A stretch of DNA of 64,000 nt from Tunturibacter psychrotolerans (GTDB lineage: Bacteria > Acidobacteriota > Terriglobia > Terriglobales > Acidobacteriaceae), in assembly GCF_040359615.1 (NCBI RefSeq), contig NZ_CP132942.1, positions 1,054,001 through 1,118,000 of the forward strand. The letters are read 5' to 3'. Position 1 is the stretch's first letter. Every line of letters starts with the position of its first letter. Below the pieces are notes generated by a model, which worked only from the letters and a program-made list of their open reading frames with translations, did not search any database and was not told where the DNA came from. Below are positions 35,280 to 44,569 of the stretch, piece after piece. Made by a program: the position numbers and the translations under genes.

Positions 35280-35643
35280 CAGGTCAACTTTCGGGTCACA
35301 TTGGCAGACGCGACGTCTCACCGTCGGACTATAGCTTAGATGAGTGAACGCGAAGTAAGTCGCGCACAAGGCGATATTGTGTCCGTCTCGCCAACAAAAT
35401 GGGAAAGCTTGCCCTCTTCCCATCGGGAAGTGAAATAAAGTTAAGAAACATGACACATTTTTCAACGTTCAAAAAGTGACGGTTAAAACACCACGCCAGC
35501 CACACAATTCACCATGTTGTCACCACAATTTCACCATCACAAAACACCCCAAAATTCAAAAATCCCCTTACAAAACCACAACTCCACCACGGATATTTTT
35601 TTCTCCAAACAAGCCTCAAATTCCATCCGGTTAGACTTGAAGC
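35280..35643. other. Intergenic region with CACCA-type repeats
   Basis: 364 bases between divergent genes. From 35488 to about 35592 the plus strand is almost free of G and repeats CACCAC/CACCAT/CACAA units every few bases. No gene is supported; the open frame at 35514-35738 is this low-complexity tract read through. The remainder holds no feature I can see. Confidence 0.5.
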
Positions 35644-36654
35644 ATGCGGACCCTACTCCCCGTCCTTCTGTTCTGCGCCACTCTCCCAGTACTGGCCCAG
35701 ACCCCTTCAGCGACGGACGATCAAAGCTACACGCTTAAAACCCAGTCAAACGTCGTACTCGTTCCCACCACCGTCCAGACCAAACACGGCGACATGATCT
35801 ACGAGCTCAAACCAGAGCAGTTCGTCGTAGAAGACAACGGCGTTCCGCAGACCGTCCACGTCGACGAAGACACCGACTCCCTTGGCCTTTCTCTTGTGGT
35901 GGTCGTTCAATGCAGTCGTGCCGCAGGCTACGAATATCCCAAGCTGGGTGGCCTCGGGGCCATGATCGACGGCATTGCAGGGGACGCTCCACGTGAGGTT
36001 GCCATTGTCACCTACGGCTCCGCGCCTCTTCTGCTGGGCAAGTTCTCCAACAGCGTCGACGCCATGGCACGTGCGCTCGCGCAGCTCGAGCCCTGCGACG
36101 ACCCCGAAGCCTCAACGCTCGATGCCGTTGCGTATGCGACCAGGCTGCTCGAAGCACGCCAGAACCACTTTCGTCACGCGATCCTGCTGATCAGCGAGAC
36201 CCGCGACCACGGCAGCACAGCCAAACCGGCAGAGGTTGTTGCAGCGCTGGGGCGAACAAACACTGTGGTCGACTCCGTCGCATTTGGCCCCGGAAAGACG
36301 GAGGTGATGAGCGATCTGAAGTACGGCGGCGGAAGCGGACCGATTGGGCTCTTGGTGATGGCAGTAAACGCGCTGAAGAAGAACGCGGCGCATGAGCTGG
36401 CTGCGCTATCCGGTGGCGAATACATCAACTTCACCACGCAAAAAGGCTTCGACGAAGGTCTCCACCAGCTCTCCAATCATGTGCATAACTACTATCTGCT
36501 GAGCTTTCAGCCCCACGCAGAGGCGAACGGGGAGCCTGCGTCAGGGATGCACAGGATACGCGTCCATATTCCGGATTATCCTGATGCGCGGGTTCGCTTT
36601 CGCGAAAGTTATTTCGCCGGCGAGTTAGATTCCAGTGCGGCAAACGTCAACTGA
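35644..36654 (+). CDS. Secreted VWA-domain protein of the acidobacterial type (2)
   Basis: 336 residues with a signal peptide ending L-A-Q-T. It shares with the protein at 19758 the domain V-P-T-T-V-Q...Y-E-L-K-P-E-Q-F-V-V-E-D-N-G-V-P-Q. The VWA-like part is about 75-270, with V-V-Q-C-S-R-A in place of a normal metal site, so divalent-metal binding is doubtful. The C-terminal part H-N-Y-Y-L-L-S-F-Q-P matches the end of the same family. Confidence 0.84.
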   Translation: MRTLLPVLLFCATLPVLAQTPSATDDQSYTLKTQSNVVLVPTTVQTKHGDMIYELKPEQFVVEDNGVPQTVHVDEDTDSLGLSLVVVVQCSRAAGYEYPKLGGLGAMIDGIAGDAPREVAIVTYGSAPLLLGKFSNSVDAMARALAQLEPCDDPEASTLDAVAYATRLLEARQNHFRHAILLISETRDHGSTAKPAEVVAALGRTNTVVDSVAFGPGKTEVMSDLKYGGGSGPIGLLVMAVNALKKNAAHELAALSGGEYINFTTQKGFDEGLHQLSNHVHNYYLLSFQPHAEANGEPASGMHRIRVHIPDYPDARVRFRESYFAGELDSSAANVN

Positions 36655-36797
36655 AACTCGACCCGTGGCTGGGACAAGGGGGGCTGAGATATATTCGTTG
36701 GTCGGTGCCGCTTTCAGGAAGGGAGGATTTCAGGAGTCAGAGGCTAGGCGATAAAGCAGATCGTCGTGTTTGCCGATGAAGTGACTCCAGGCTGGCT

Positions 36798-38642
36798 ATG
36801 GTTACTGGTTCTCTGGATGAGACCGTGGATGACCGCTTACCGTCCCTTCGGCGTCTTGCGATAGCCGCGCTTGCGCTGGTGTGTCTGGGATTTGCTGCGT
36901 TCTTACTGAACGTGCGTAGCTGGGATAACGGCGGCGTTACGATCCTGTGGCCCTCGAACGGTCTTCTTCTGGGGATATTGTTGTGCTGCCGGCGAAGACA
37001 TTGGCCGGCCTACTTCGCGGTGGGTTTTGCCGTCGATCTCGGGATCAATGTGGCGATGGGGTTTGCACCCGGGATCTCTGGTTATCTTGCCGGCTGCAAC
37101 ATGCTGGAGGTCGGCATTGCAGCTGCGTTGATGTATCGGACGGTCTCGCCGAATCCGGATCTGACCGAGCGCAAGCAGCTGATGAGCCTGCTACTTTACG
37201 GTGTCGTACTCGCGCCGGCGATCGCGTCGGTACTGGCTCAGCTGAGCACGTCCAACCTCGATCTGGTGCCGAGATTTGCTGCAGCGAGACACTGGTTTGT
37301 GGCCGATGCACTTGGTATGGCGGTAATGACGCCGCTTTACCTGTCGTTCCAGAAGCGGGAGCAGTTTCCAGGCCGGTCTCGGCTTGAGGTAGTCGGACTT
37401 TTGGCGATGCTGGTCGTTGTCACCGTTGGAATCTTCTGGCAGACACGGTTTCCTCTCTTGTTCCTTCTTCTTCCGGTGCTGCTGCTGCTTGGTATTCGTC
37501 TACGATTGGCGGGATCTGCGCTTGGGCTGTTGATTGTGTCCATTATCGGCGGCTATCTGACGATTCGAGGACGCGGCCCGGTGTCGCTGATGCGCTCGGG
37601 TTCCACCGCGACTCACGATCTTCTTCTGCAGGTCTTCGTTGCGTTCTCGATGCTGGTGCTCTATGTCGGCGATGTTGTGATTACTGAGCGTGAGCGGCTG
37701 CAGATCAATTTAAAGGCCAGCGAGACGCTGTTTCGTCTTCTGGCCGAGGCGTCGAACGATGTCATCGTTCTGGCAGATCTTTCCGGCGAGCGTCGATATG
37801 TTTCACCGGCCGTGACCACGGTGTTGGGTTGGGAGCCTCAGGAACTGGTGGGCCCCACCCGTCGGCAGATCGTCCATCCCGATGACGTCGGGGCGGTCGA
37901 GGCTTTGATGAGGGCCTGTCGTGAGGGGAAGCCGGTTGAGACGTTGACCTATCGGTGCGTCAGGAAGGATGGCGGCTACGTTTGGATGGAGGCGAATCTG
38001 CGGCTTTACCATGACGAGAGGAGTGGGGAGCCTATCGGTTTCGTCAACGTCGTGCGGGATGTTTCTGGGCGGAAGGCTGCGGAAGAGGAGCTGAACCGTA
38101 CTTTCCGGCTGGTGGAGAATCTGGCGGTGGTGGATGGTTTGACCGGGATCGCCAACCGTCGGCGGTTTGAGGAGAAGATGGACGAGGAGTGGCGCAGGGC
38201 GATGCGTGATGGATCGCTGCTCTCGGTTTTGATGATCGATGTCGATCTCTTCAAGCCTTACAACGATCTCTACGGTCACGTGCTGGGGGATAGCTGTTTG
38301 CGCCAGATTGCAGAGGCGGCGCAAGGGGTGATTCACCGGTCTTCGGACCTGTTCGCCCGATATGGGGGCGAAGAGTTTGTGGTGGTGCTGCCGAATACGG
38401 ACAGCAATGGCGCTCAGTTGGTCGCCGAGCAGATTCGGGCGGCTGTGGAAATGCTCGGCCTGCCACATTCGGACAATTCGCACGGAATGGTAACGGTGAG
38501 CATCGGGTGTGCTACCCGTGCTCTCGGACATGACGCCGTTTCGACCGTGCTAGTGGAGGCGGCGGATCAGGCGCTCTACCTCGCGAAGTCAGCCGGAAGG
38601 AACCGGGTTGAGGTGGCTTCGGCTTCGACGATCGTTGGCTAA
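36798..38642 (+). CDS. MASE1-PAS-GGDEF diguanylate cyclase
   Basis: 614 residues. Eight or so membrane helices of the MASE1 type span about residues 18-300. A PAS/PAC domain covers about 305-425 (E-A-S-N-D-V-I-V-L-A-D...V-R-D-V-S-G-R). The GGDEF domain is about 440-605 with an active G-G-E-E-F near 524. An R-S-S-D inhibitory site lies just five residues upstream, so product inhibition by c-di-GMP is expected. No EAL domain. Standalone gene; its stop is followed directly by the second composite intergenic element. Confidence 0.92.
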   Translation: MVTGSLDETVDDRLPSLRRLAIAALALVCLGFAAFLLNVRSWDNGGVTILWPSNGLLLGILLCCRRRHWPAYFAVGFAVDLGINVAMGFAPGISGYLAGCNMLEVGIAAALMYRTVSPNPDLTERKQLMSLLLYGVVLAPAIASVLAQLSTSNLDLVPRFAAARHWFVADALGMAVMTPLYLSFQKREQFPGRSRLEVVGLLAMLVVVTVGIFWQTRFPLLFLLLPVLLLLGIRLRLAGSALGLLIVSIIGGYLTIRGRGPVSLMRSGSTATHDLLLQVFVAFSMLVLYVGDVVITERERLQINLKASETLFRLLAEASNDVIVLADLSGERRYVSPAVTTVLGWEPQELVGPTRRQIVHPDDVGAVEALMRACREGKPVETLTYRCVRKDGGYVWMEANLRLYHDERSGEPIGFVNVVRDVSGRKAAEEELNRTFRLVENLAVVDGLTGIANRRRFEEKMDEEWRRAMRDGSLLSVLMIDVDLFKPYNDLYGHVLGDSCLRQIAEAAQGVIHRSSDLFARYGGEEFVVVLPNTDSNGAQLVAEQIRAAVEMLGLPHSDNSHGMVTVSIGCATRALGHDAVSTVLVEAADQALYLAKSAGRNRVEVASASTIVG

Positions 38643-39004
38643 TTGACCCCTCCCCCCCTCCCCTTAGGGTATTTTGCGCGTAAGCTATTTGTAATCAATA
38701 CTTTGGCGACACATGGTGCCTGTAAAATATTGATTTCATGAGGTTTACCTGCAAAATATTACAAATAAAAGAGTTATTGGCTATTGTGGCGACGGAAGCA
38801 CACTCCTCCGTGGATAAAACCGGTTTTTGTTTACGTACTCTTCCCCCTTCTGAATCGCGACTTCAAATTTAAACAGGAGAGCCCCGGAGATTCTCCGGGG
38901 CTCCATTTGCTCGTTCTTTCCATTATAGTGCGCGGGGCATAACTGATACGCCACTCGAATCTGCAGGATTTGCGCGGGTTTTCCTTGTGCAGGGCCTTGA
39001 CAGG
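38643..39004. repeat. Composite intergenic element, copy B
   Basis: After the cyclase stop comes a C-rich tract (38645-38665), then two CCTGYAAAATATT units at 38719-38731 and 38748-38760 (period 29, as in copy A), a hairpin (38879-38903, 12-base arms), a minus-strand TATAAT box (38922-38927) and the 66-base block at 38939-39004 that matches 10036-10101. Distances from the box to the block are the same in both copies (11 bases). No gene product is recognisable. Confidence 0.7.
38879..38903. terminator. Hairpin within intergenic element B
   Basis: GAGCCCCGGAGA pairs with TCTCCGGGGCTC. Sequence is different from the hairpin of copy A though its position is the same. T-rich flanks occur on both sides. 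Confidence 0.55.
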
Positions 39005-39089
39005 TTTTGCGCCCGATCACGAATGTCTTCTTTTCCTCTAGAAAGACAATCGCGTTTGCCATGCTTTTGTCGCGTGTTTGATAAGTTCG

Positions 39090-39482
39090 CTAGGTGATGA
39101 CGGGAAGCTGGAGGGTGGTGCCGACTGAGACTTTGTTGGGGTCGGCGATGTTGTTGGCTTTGGCGATCTCGGGGTACTTGTTGGCGTTGGCATAGAAGAG
39201 CAGGCTGATGGCTGAGAGGGTGTCGCCGGATTTGACGGTGTAGGCCTGGGTGTCGCCGCCCGTGTTGGCGATCTCGTGGTGGAGGTCGGAGTAGGTGGGG
39301 TCAGCCTTTTTGATATTGTCCCAGACGCGCTCAAGGATGACGCGGGAGGGAACGGAGCCTTTGATGTGGAGTTGTTCTCCGTCGAGATCGACTGCATCGA
39401 GGGTGGCGCCGTAGGGGGCGAACTTCTGCAGGGCATCAATGACACCGGCGTACTTCTGTTTCAGGGCTTCGAGATCTGCCAT
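39090..39482 (-). CDS. BON-like plus LysM domain protein
   Basis: 130 residues from ATG 39482 (GGAGAG site). Residues about 1-75 resemble a BON-type fold (V-D-L-D-G-E-Q-L-H-I-K-G-S-V-P-S). Residues about 80-128 form a LysM domain: Y-T-V-K-S-G-D-T-L-S-A-I-S-L-L-F-Y...I-A-K-A-N-N-I-x-D-P-N-K-V-x-V-G-T-x-L. The layout is like E. coli Kbp (YgaU), a small cytosolic potassium-binding protein; no signal peptide is present here either. The neighbouring DUF937 gene is 109 bases upstream on the same strand. Confidence 0.82.
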   Translation of the reverse strand: MADLEALKQKYAGVIDALQKFAPYGATLDAVDLDGEQLHIKGSVPSRVILERVWDNIKKADPTYSDLHHEIANTGGDTQAYTVKSGDTLSAISLLFYANANKYPEIAKANNIADPNKVSVGTTLQLPVIT

Positions 39483-39591
39483 GGCGTAGCTCTCCTTTGT
39501 CAGTTTGACTGACTGTTGTGTGATGCAATTTAAAGGGAGAACGCGGGGGCCCGTGCGCTCTTTGGAGATCATGCCCGCGATTGACGACGGG

Positions 39592-39999
39592 TCAGACGAA
39601 TTTGCTGAGAAGGCTCTGCGCCATGCTGCCCATGGAGCTGGTCGGCGTGGCTTGCCCATTGGGGGCGAAGTGCTGGATGACCATCGGCAGGACGGTGGCG
39701 AGAGCTACCTGAACGACCTGAGGAGAGACGCCAGCCTTTTCTGCTGTTTTTTCGATGAGGCCCGTTCCGCCGAGGCCCTGCTGGACCTGTTCGGGAGTGG
39801 CTGTGGTGCCTTGGCCGGCAGCCCAGTTGCCGACGTGCTCGGCCATTCCGTTGTTCTTGAAGGCGTCGAGAACGCCCTGAATGCCTTCAGGATGCTGGGT
39901 GAGAGCTTCAATGAAGCCGCCCGCAACCTTTGCCTGGTCGGTACCAGCAGCAGCGCCAGTCTGACCGGCGAGTGACTGAATCATGTCCATAATTCCCAT
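39592..39999 (-). CDS. YidB/DUF937-like protein
   Basis: 135 residues from ATG 39999, chosen over a GTG three codons earlier because AGGTGA is suitably placed. It is Ala/Gly/Gln-rich with the family's paired helical units (A-G-G-F-I-E-A-L, G-L-I-E-K-T-A-E-K-A-G-V-S-P-Q-V-V-Q-V-A-L-A-T-V-L-P). Role unknown in all organisms. It precedes the LysM gene and could be cotranscribed with it. Confidence 0.78.
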   Translation of the reverse strand: MGIMDMIQSLAGQTGAAAGTDQAKVAGGFIEALTQHPEGIQGVLDAFKNNGMAEHVGNWAAGQGTTATPEQVQQGLGGTGLIEKTAEKAGVSPQVVQVALATVLPMVIQHFAPNGQATPTSSMGSMAQSLLSKFV

Positions 40000-40118
40000 G
40001 TTGTTCACCTCGCACCCAATATATGACTGATTTCTATTGAGTGCGACGCCGAGGGGGAAATATTTATCAATTTCTTATGTGATTGAAAAGTAATGCAGCT
40101 TGCTTGTTGTCGATGAGA

Positions 40119-41198
40119 CTACGAGATGCCGAGCTCGCGAGCGGCAAGTGAGGTGCCCTCGACGCGGGCCTGGATTTTGCTGAAGGCTATGTCTCGAGCC
40201 GTTGAGGTGTCGTCGGCGAAGGGAGCGAAACCGCAGTCATCTGTGGTTCCGAGCTGCGCAATGGGGAGGATGGAAGCGGCTTCGAGGACGCGGTCACGCA
40301 CTTGAGCCGGAGTTTCAACCTTCGGATCGATAGGATCGATGACGCCGATGAAGATGGTTTGATTTGGTTGAAGGAGCTGTTTTACCTGTTGGAGGATTCG
40401 TTTTCTGTCGGGTTCGCTGGCCATCTGGAGGTAGAAGCGCCCGACGTTCAACTGGAAGAGGTCAGGCAACAGCTTCGAATAGTCGACGTCGGCGCTGTGG
40501 GTGGAGTCTTGATCGCCTCCGGGGCAGACGTGAACGCCGATGCGACGTCGCTCTTCCGAAGTAAATCGTTCGAGGACCTGATTGTTGATGGCGATGAAGC
40601 TGCGCAGTAAGCCGGCTGACGGATCGAGTTTCAGGGAGAGCCTGGCTTCGGTGAAGTCGATCTGGACGGAGTCTGCGCCGGCCTGAAGGGCGCCGCGGAT
40701 GTCGGCTGCAGCTTCATCGATGAGGTCAGCCAGAAACTCTTCACGAGGATAGCCAGGGATGCCTGTTGAGGGGTAGAGCAGGCTCAGGGCTGAGGCCGAG
40801 ATGACGGCTTGTTTGATGGGCGAGCGGGTGTAATGACGAGCCGCGTTGAGGTAGCCAGCAGCGTGGACGCCGTAGCGGAAGGGACCTGATGTGAGGCGAG
40901 GAAGCTGGCGGACGTGCCCGTCGGCGAAGGGGATGGTTACTCCGTCTGGGGCGAGATTGGTGAGTCCGGAGAGAGGATACGTCGCGAAACTGGGTTTGGT
41001 CTGCTCGCCGTCCGTGATGATGGGGGATCCGGTCTGCTCAAATCGCTGGATCGTATCGCGCAGTGCCTCGGCGTTGGCGGCTTCGAGCGCCTCGCTCGTT
41101 GTTTTCTTGGTGTGGAAGGCGATGATGGTTTCGATGAGTGCAGCTGGACGGGGGATGCTGCCGATGGGTTCAGTGGGGATCGCCATACGGGGGAGCAT
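40119..41198 (-). CDS. MetE C-terminal-like (cobalamin-independent methionine synthase family) protein
   Basis: 359 residues, half the length of MetE, so only the catalytic barrel is present. E-P-I-G-S-I-P-R-P near the start, V-H-V-C-P-G-G-D and L-G-T-T-D-D-C-G-F carry the zinc His and Cys residues expected in the family. Such short proteins are often methyltransferases acting on other methyl donors, so methionine synthesis is not assured. The start could also be M5. Confidence 0.8.
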   Translation of the reverse strand: MLPRMAIPTEPIGSIPRPAALIETIIAFHTKKTTSEALEAANAEALRDTIQRFEQTGSPIITDGEQTKPSFATYPLSGLTNLAPDGVTIPFADGHVRQLPRLTSGPFRYGVHAAGYLNAARHYTRSPIKQAVISASALSLLYPSTGIPGYPREEFLADLIDEAAADIRGALQAGADSVQIDFTEARLSLKLDPSAGLLRSFIAINNQVLERFTSEERRRIGVHVCPGGDQDSTHSADVDYSKLLPDLFQLNVGRFYLQMASEPDRKRILQQVKQLLQPNQTIFIGVIDPIDPKVETPAQVRDRVLEAASILPIAQLGTTDDCGFAPFADDTSTARDIAFSKIQARVEGTSLAARELGIS

Positions 41199-41250
41199 AT
41201 CGTTTTGAAGTTCGGTCGAATATCCATCAATAGATTGATCTCGATGTTTT

Positions 41251-41730
41251 CTAGCGGCGGGAGTCCCAGGTGATGCAGTTCTTTGTGGGGTCGGTTGTGT
41301 TGAGCGCCTGACAGCTGGCGACGCTGGTGACTTGCGGGGTTTTGCCGCCGAAGGTGGTTAGCTTGGGCGGTCCGAGCACACCAAGGGTGGGGGTGTCCCA
41401 CGAGGTTGCGGTGAGCGCGCCGTGTTTGAAGGTGAAGACCAGAGGTTCGGGGGTGGGCTTGTCGTCGTAGGTGAGGGTGACCGTCTTTTTGTCGCGCTTC
41501 CAGTGGGCGTGCCAGGTCTGCGGGTCCTTGTCGTGCCACTTCTGCTGGAGGATGGCGGTGCCGTCGGCGGCGAATTCGATGAGGAGGACGCGATGGACCT
41601 CCTGTGAGAGGCCACCGCTGCCGACGTAAAAGCCGTTTAGTTTGTCGGCAGCGTGGGCCGGGGCAGAGAGAGTCGCGAGCGCGAGAGCAAGAGCCACGGC
41701 GATGGCGGAAGAGCGTAGAAGAAGGCGCAT
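41251..41730 (-). CDS. Small exported protein of unknown function
   Basis: 159 residues from ATG 41730. Arg-rich start and Ala/Leu stretch with A-H-A-A-D cleavage site form a signal peptide. The mature part has a beta-rich core (F-Y-V-G-S-G-G, L-I-E-F-A-A-D-G-T-A, W-x-R-D-K-K-T-V-T-L-T-Y) and two Cys (C-Q-A and N-C-I) close to the C-terminus. No family recognised. It is divergent from ridA, 68 bases between starts. Confidence 0.65.
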   Translation of the reverse strand: MRLLLRSSAIAVALALALATLSAPAHAADKLNGFYVGSGGLSQEVHRVLLIEFAADGTAILQQKWHDKDPQTWHAHWKRDKKTVTLTYDDKPTPEPLVFTFKHGALTATSWDTPTLGVLGPPKLTTFGGKTPQVTSVASCQALNTTDPTKNCITWDSRR

Positions 41731-41798
41731 GGCAGACATCCTACACAATGCGCACGGATGTTTTTCAACGAGCCAAGGAACGGGATAGACTTAGCGGC

Positions 41799-42203
41799 AT
41801 GAGCGATCAGAAGAAGACTGCAATTTCTACTAAAGAGGCTCCCGCCGCGATTGGGCCTTATTCTCAGGCGGTGCGGGTGGGCGATATGTTGTTTGCGTCT
41901 GGGCAGGTTGGGCTTGATCCGGCCACCGGGCAGATGGTCGCCGGTGGGATTACGGAACAGACGGTTCGGGTGCTGGAGAACGTGAAGGCAGTGTTGGCGC
42001 AGGCTGGACTGGATTTGAGCCACGTGGTGAAGACGACCGTGTTTCTGAAGTCGATGGGCGACTTCGCGGTGATGAACGAGATTTATGCGAAGTATCTGGC
42101 GCCGGAGGGGGTGGTCGCGCCGGCACGGTCGACGGTGGCAGCGGCCGGGTTGCCGAAGGATGCCCTGGTGGAGATCGAAGTGATCGCCAAGGGTGGAGCA
42201 TGA
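41799..42203 (+). CDS. ridA: RidA family enamine/imine deaminase
   Basis: 134 residues from ATG 41799. Family features are A-P-A-A-I-G-P-Y-S-Q-A-V, G-Q-V-G-L-D-P, E-N-V-K-A-V-L and the substrate-binding Arg in P-A-R-S-T-V. RidA removes reactive enamines and imines made by PLP enzymes. Confidence 0.95.
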   Translation: MSDQKKTAISTKEAPAAIGPYSQAVRVGDMLFASGQVGLDPATGQMVAGGITEQTVRVLENVKAVLAQAGLDLSHVVKTTVFLKSMGDFAVMNEIYAKYLAPEGVVAPARSTVAAAGLPKDALVEIEVIAKGGA

Positions 42204-42253
42204 AACTTACAGGGCGGCTGGGGATCTAATCAACAGATCAGGAGGTTTGAGTG

Positions 42254-42664
42254 ATGGCCGAAGCGACAAAGGTACAGAAGGTTCATAAGACGGAGGCAGA
42301 GTGGCGCGAGCTGCTGACTCCGGAGCAGTTTCATGTGATGCGTGAGGGTGGAACGGAGCGGCCTTTTACCGGGGCGCTGGTGAATAACCACGAGGACGGG
42401 ATTTATCACTGCGGGGCGTGTAATGCGCCACTGTTTACCTCGGATAAGAAGTTCGAGTCCGGGAGCGGATGGCCCAGTTTCTGGAATCCCGTTTCGCCCG
42501 ATGCAATTGTTTCAATTGAAGATAATTCTCTGGGAATGAGGCGGGTCGAGGTGCAGTGCGCGACCTGCGGAGCTCACCTTGGGCATGTTTTCCCGGATGG
42601 ACCAACACCTACAGGGTTGCGGTATTGCATCAACAGCGCTTCGCTGGGATTTGAGAAGAAGTAA
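42254..42664 (+). CDS. msrB: Peptide-methionine (R)-S-oxide reductase
   Basis: 136 residues from ATG 42254; GGAGGT lies seven bases before it (a GTG three bases earlier is less likely). Zinc-binding C-G-A-C and C-A-T-C pairs, and catalytic Cys in R-Y-C-I-N-S-A-S-L near the C-terminus. It repairs R-methionine sulfoxide. It lies after ridA on the same strand (50-base gap). Confidence 0.95.
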   Translation: MAEATKVQKVHKTEAEWRELLTPEQFHVMREGGTERPFTGALVNNHEDGIYHCGACNAPLFTSDKKFESGSGWPSFWNPVSPDAIVSIEDNSLGMRRVEVQCATCGAHLGHVFPDGPTPTGLRYCINSASLGFEKK

Positions 42665-42686
42665 GTCGCGTAGAAAAACAGGAAAA

Positions 42687-42715
42687 GCCCCAGCCGGCTA
42701 CAACGCGGCTGGGGC
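42687..42715. terminator. Bidirectional terminator between msrB and rpmB
   Basis: GCCCCAGCCG pairs with CGGCTGGGGC; T-rich sequence follows on both strands. It sits between the converging stops. Confidence 0.88.
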
Positions 42716-42741
42716 GTTCTGTTTCTGGAGGTTGGAGGCTG

Positions 42742-42930
42742 TTAGCCTTTGACGACTTTGCCGGTCTTGATGCAGCTGGTGCAGACGCGCATGCGCTTGC
42801 TGGCGCCGTTGACCTGGGCTTTGACGGGCTGGAGGTTCACGTTCCAACGACGACGGGTGGTGTTGTGGGCGTGAGAGATGTTATTGCCGAACTGCGGACC
42901 TTTGCCGCAAAGATCACATTTTTGTGCCAT
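42742..42930 (-). CDS. rpmB: Ribosomal protein bL28 (zinc-type)
   Basis: 62 residues from ATG 42930 (GGAG site). It starts M-A-Q-K-C-D-L-C-G-K-G-P and has a second C-T-S-C pair at 50-53, so this is the zinc-binding form. N-x-x-S-H-A-H-N-x-T-x-R-R-W is the family core. It is a large-subunit ribosomal protein. Confidence 0.96.
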   Translation of the reverse strand: MAQKCDLCGKGPQFGNNISHAHNTTRRRWNVNLQPVKAQVNGASKRMRVCTSCIKTGKVVKG

Positions 42931-43321
42931 GACGAAGTGCTCCAATCCTGAGTCGCAGAAGATTCCCTGGGCGTGCGCCTGAGTGAAAGAAGCCTCAAAA
43001 CAGTGCCGGGGAATGGTGGTACGAGGAGCGTTGGCTCCTGACCGCTACCCAGGTGAAGGGTAGTCTGCCGATTCGTAATGATACCACGTGGGAGGCGGTG
43101 GGCTCAATGAATGGCCGATCGAGGAGGGTAGAGGAGGGCATCGCGTGTCAGAGGATAGGCATCTTATTGAGGGGTCACCGCTTATTGGGCCTATACACAC
43201 CACAAAAGTTTGACGCTTCCGAGGCTAAGTTGAGTCTTTAAGTACCGGCTCATCCGTCGATAGGAGACGGACCTGTTTCGCACACCTGTCCAGAAGATCT
43301 CTGATGTGACGAGGAGACGTA
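42931..43321. other. Intergenic region upstream of the RND operon
   Basis: 391 bases between divergent rpmB and the RND adaptor gene. A TATACA box at about 43192 is preceded at 19 bases by TTGAGG and could be the efflux promoter. A small hairpin AGGAGC/GCTCCT lies near 43024-43039. The 62-codon open frame at 43053-43241 has no recognisable product. Confidence 0.35.
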
Positions 43322-44569
43322 TTGTCAGACGAATCAAAGCAACAACACTCAGTCATCGGGCCTGATCATCAGCTCCCGGCCCCGCCTCCACCATCGTCCC
43401 GCAGCAAGCTGGTTCGGGCTGTTGTGTGGGTCGTTTTACTGCTTGTCTTTGCTCTTGGTTTCTATCTGGTGTTGCGGCACCACGATGATACGACCAAGAG
43501 TGCAGCGCCTCGACGGGGTCCTGGTGGTGGACCGGTAACGCTGACGACGGCTACGGCGCAAAAGGGAAATATTGGCGTTTACCTGGATTCGATTGGAACA
43601 GTCACGCCGGTTTACACGGCTTCGATTACGAGCCAGGTGACCGGGCCGGTGATTGCGGTGCGGTTCAAAGAGGGGCAGATCGTTCGGAAAGGCGACCCGC
43701 TGATTGAAATTGATCCGCGGCCGTTTGAAGCCACACTGTTGCAGGCTCAAGGTGTGCTCGAGCGGGATCAGGCAGTGCTGGCGCAGGCGACGATGGATCG
43801 CGACCGATATCGCGAGGCCTGGGCGAGGAACGCGATTCCGAAGCAGACGCTGGATGACCAGGAGAAGCTGGTGTTGCAGGACGCGGGCACGGTGAAGAAC
43901 GACCAAGGAACTGTGAAGTTCGACCAGATACAGGTGGATTACTGCCATATCCGGGCGCCGATCGCGGGAAGGGTCGGACTGCGGCTGGTCGATCCAGGGA
44001 ACGTGGTGCAGAATTCCGGAACGACGACGCTCGCGGTGATTACGCAGATCCAACCGATCACAGTGATTTTCACCGTGGCTGAGGACTATCTGGGGCAGAT
44101 TCAGCCGCGGCTTCGTCAACAGGCAAAGTTGGCTGTGGATGCATATGATCGGGCGGCGCTGAAACAGATTGCGACAGGGACGCTGTTGACGCTGGACAAC
44201 CAGATCGACACAACGACCGGAACGGTCAAAGCTCGAGCGACGTTTGATAACAAGGACGCGTCGCTGTTTCCGAATGAGTTTGTGAACGCGAGACTGCTGG
44301 TGAATACGCTGCAAGGAGCGACGCTGATTCCCACGTCTGCGATTCAGCACAATGGTGCGGCGTCGTTTGTTTATGTGCTCACGAACGATACGGCCCACAT
44401 GCGCTCGGTGAAGCCGGGGGTAATGGAAGGGCAGACGACACAGGTAACGGGGATCAATCCAGGGGATGTGGTTGCCAATAGCAGCTTCGATAAGTTGCAG
44501 GACAATGCGAAGGTTATTGTGTCGACTAAGCCGATTCCCGCGGCAACGGCCGGGAGTAGCGCTCCTTGA
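43322..44569 (+). CDS. RND efflux membrane-fusion protein (MdtA type)
   Basis: 415 residues from TTG 43322 (GAGGAG five bases upstream). A membrane anchor is at about 28-50. The lipoyl domain halves are A-S-I-T-S-Q-V-T-G-P-V and R-A-P-I-A-G-R-V-G-L; an alpha hairpin lies between them and the beta-barrel after. It links the inner-membrane pump to the outer-membrane channel. It overlaps the next gene by four bases (TTGA), so the whole cluster is one operon. Confidence 0.9.
   Translation: MSDESKQQHSVIGPDHQLPAPPPPSSRSKLVRAVVWVVLLLVFALGFYLVLRHHDDTTKSAAPRRGPGGGPVTLTTATAQKGNIGVYLDSIGTVTPVYTASITSQVTGPVIAVRFKEGQIVRKGDPLIEIDPRPFEATLLQAQGVLERDQAVLAQATMDRDRYREAWARNAIPKQTLDDQEKLVLQDAGTVKNDQGTVKFDQIQVDYCHIRAPIAGRVGLRLVDPGNVVQNSGTTTLAVITQIQPITVIFTVAEDYLGQIQPRLRQQAKLAVDAYDRAALKQIATGTLLTLDNQIDTTTGTVKARATFDNKDASLFPNEFVNARLLVNTLQGATLIPTSAIQHNGAASFVYVLTNDTAHMRSVKPGVMEGQTTQVTGINPGDVVANSSFDKLQDNAKVIVSTKPIPAATAGSSAP

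Noticed and set aside
43053..43241. 62-codon frame in the gap before the RND operon
   Set aside because: No signal, no ribosome site, not recognisable.
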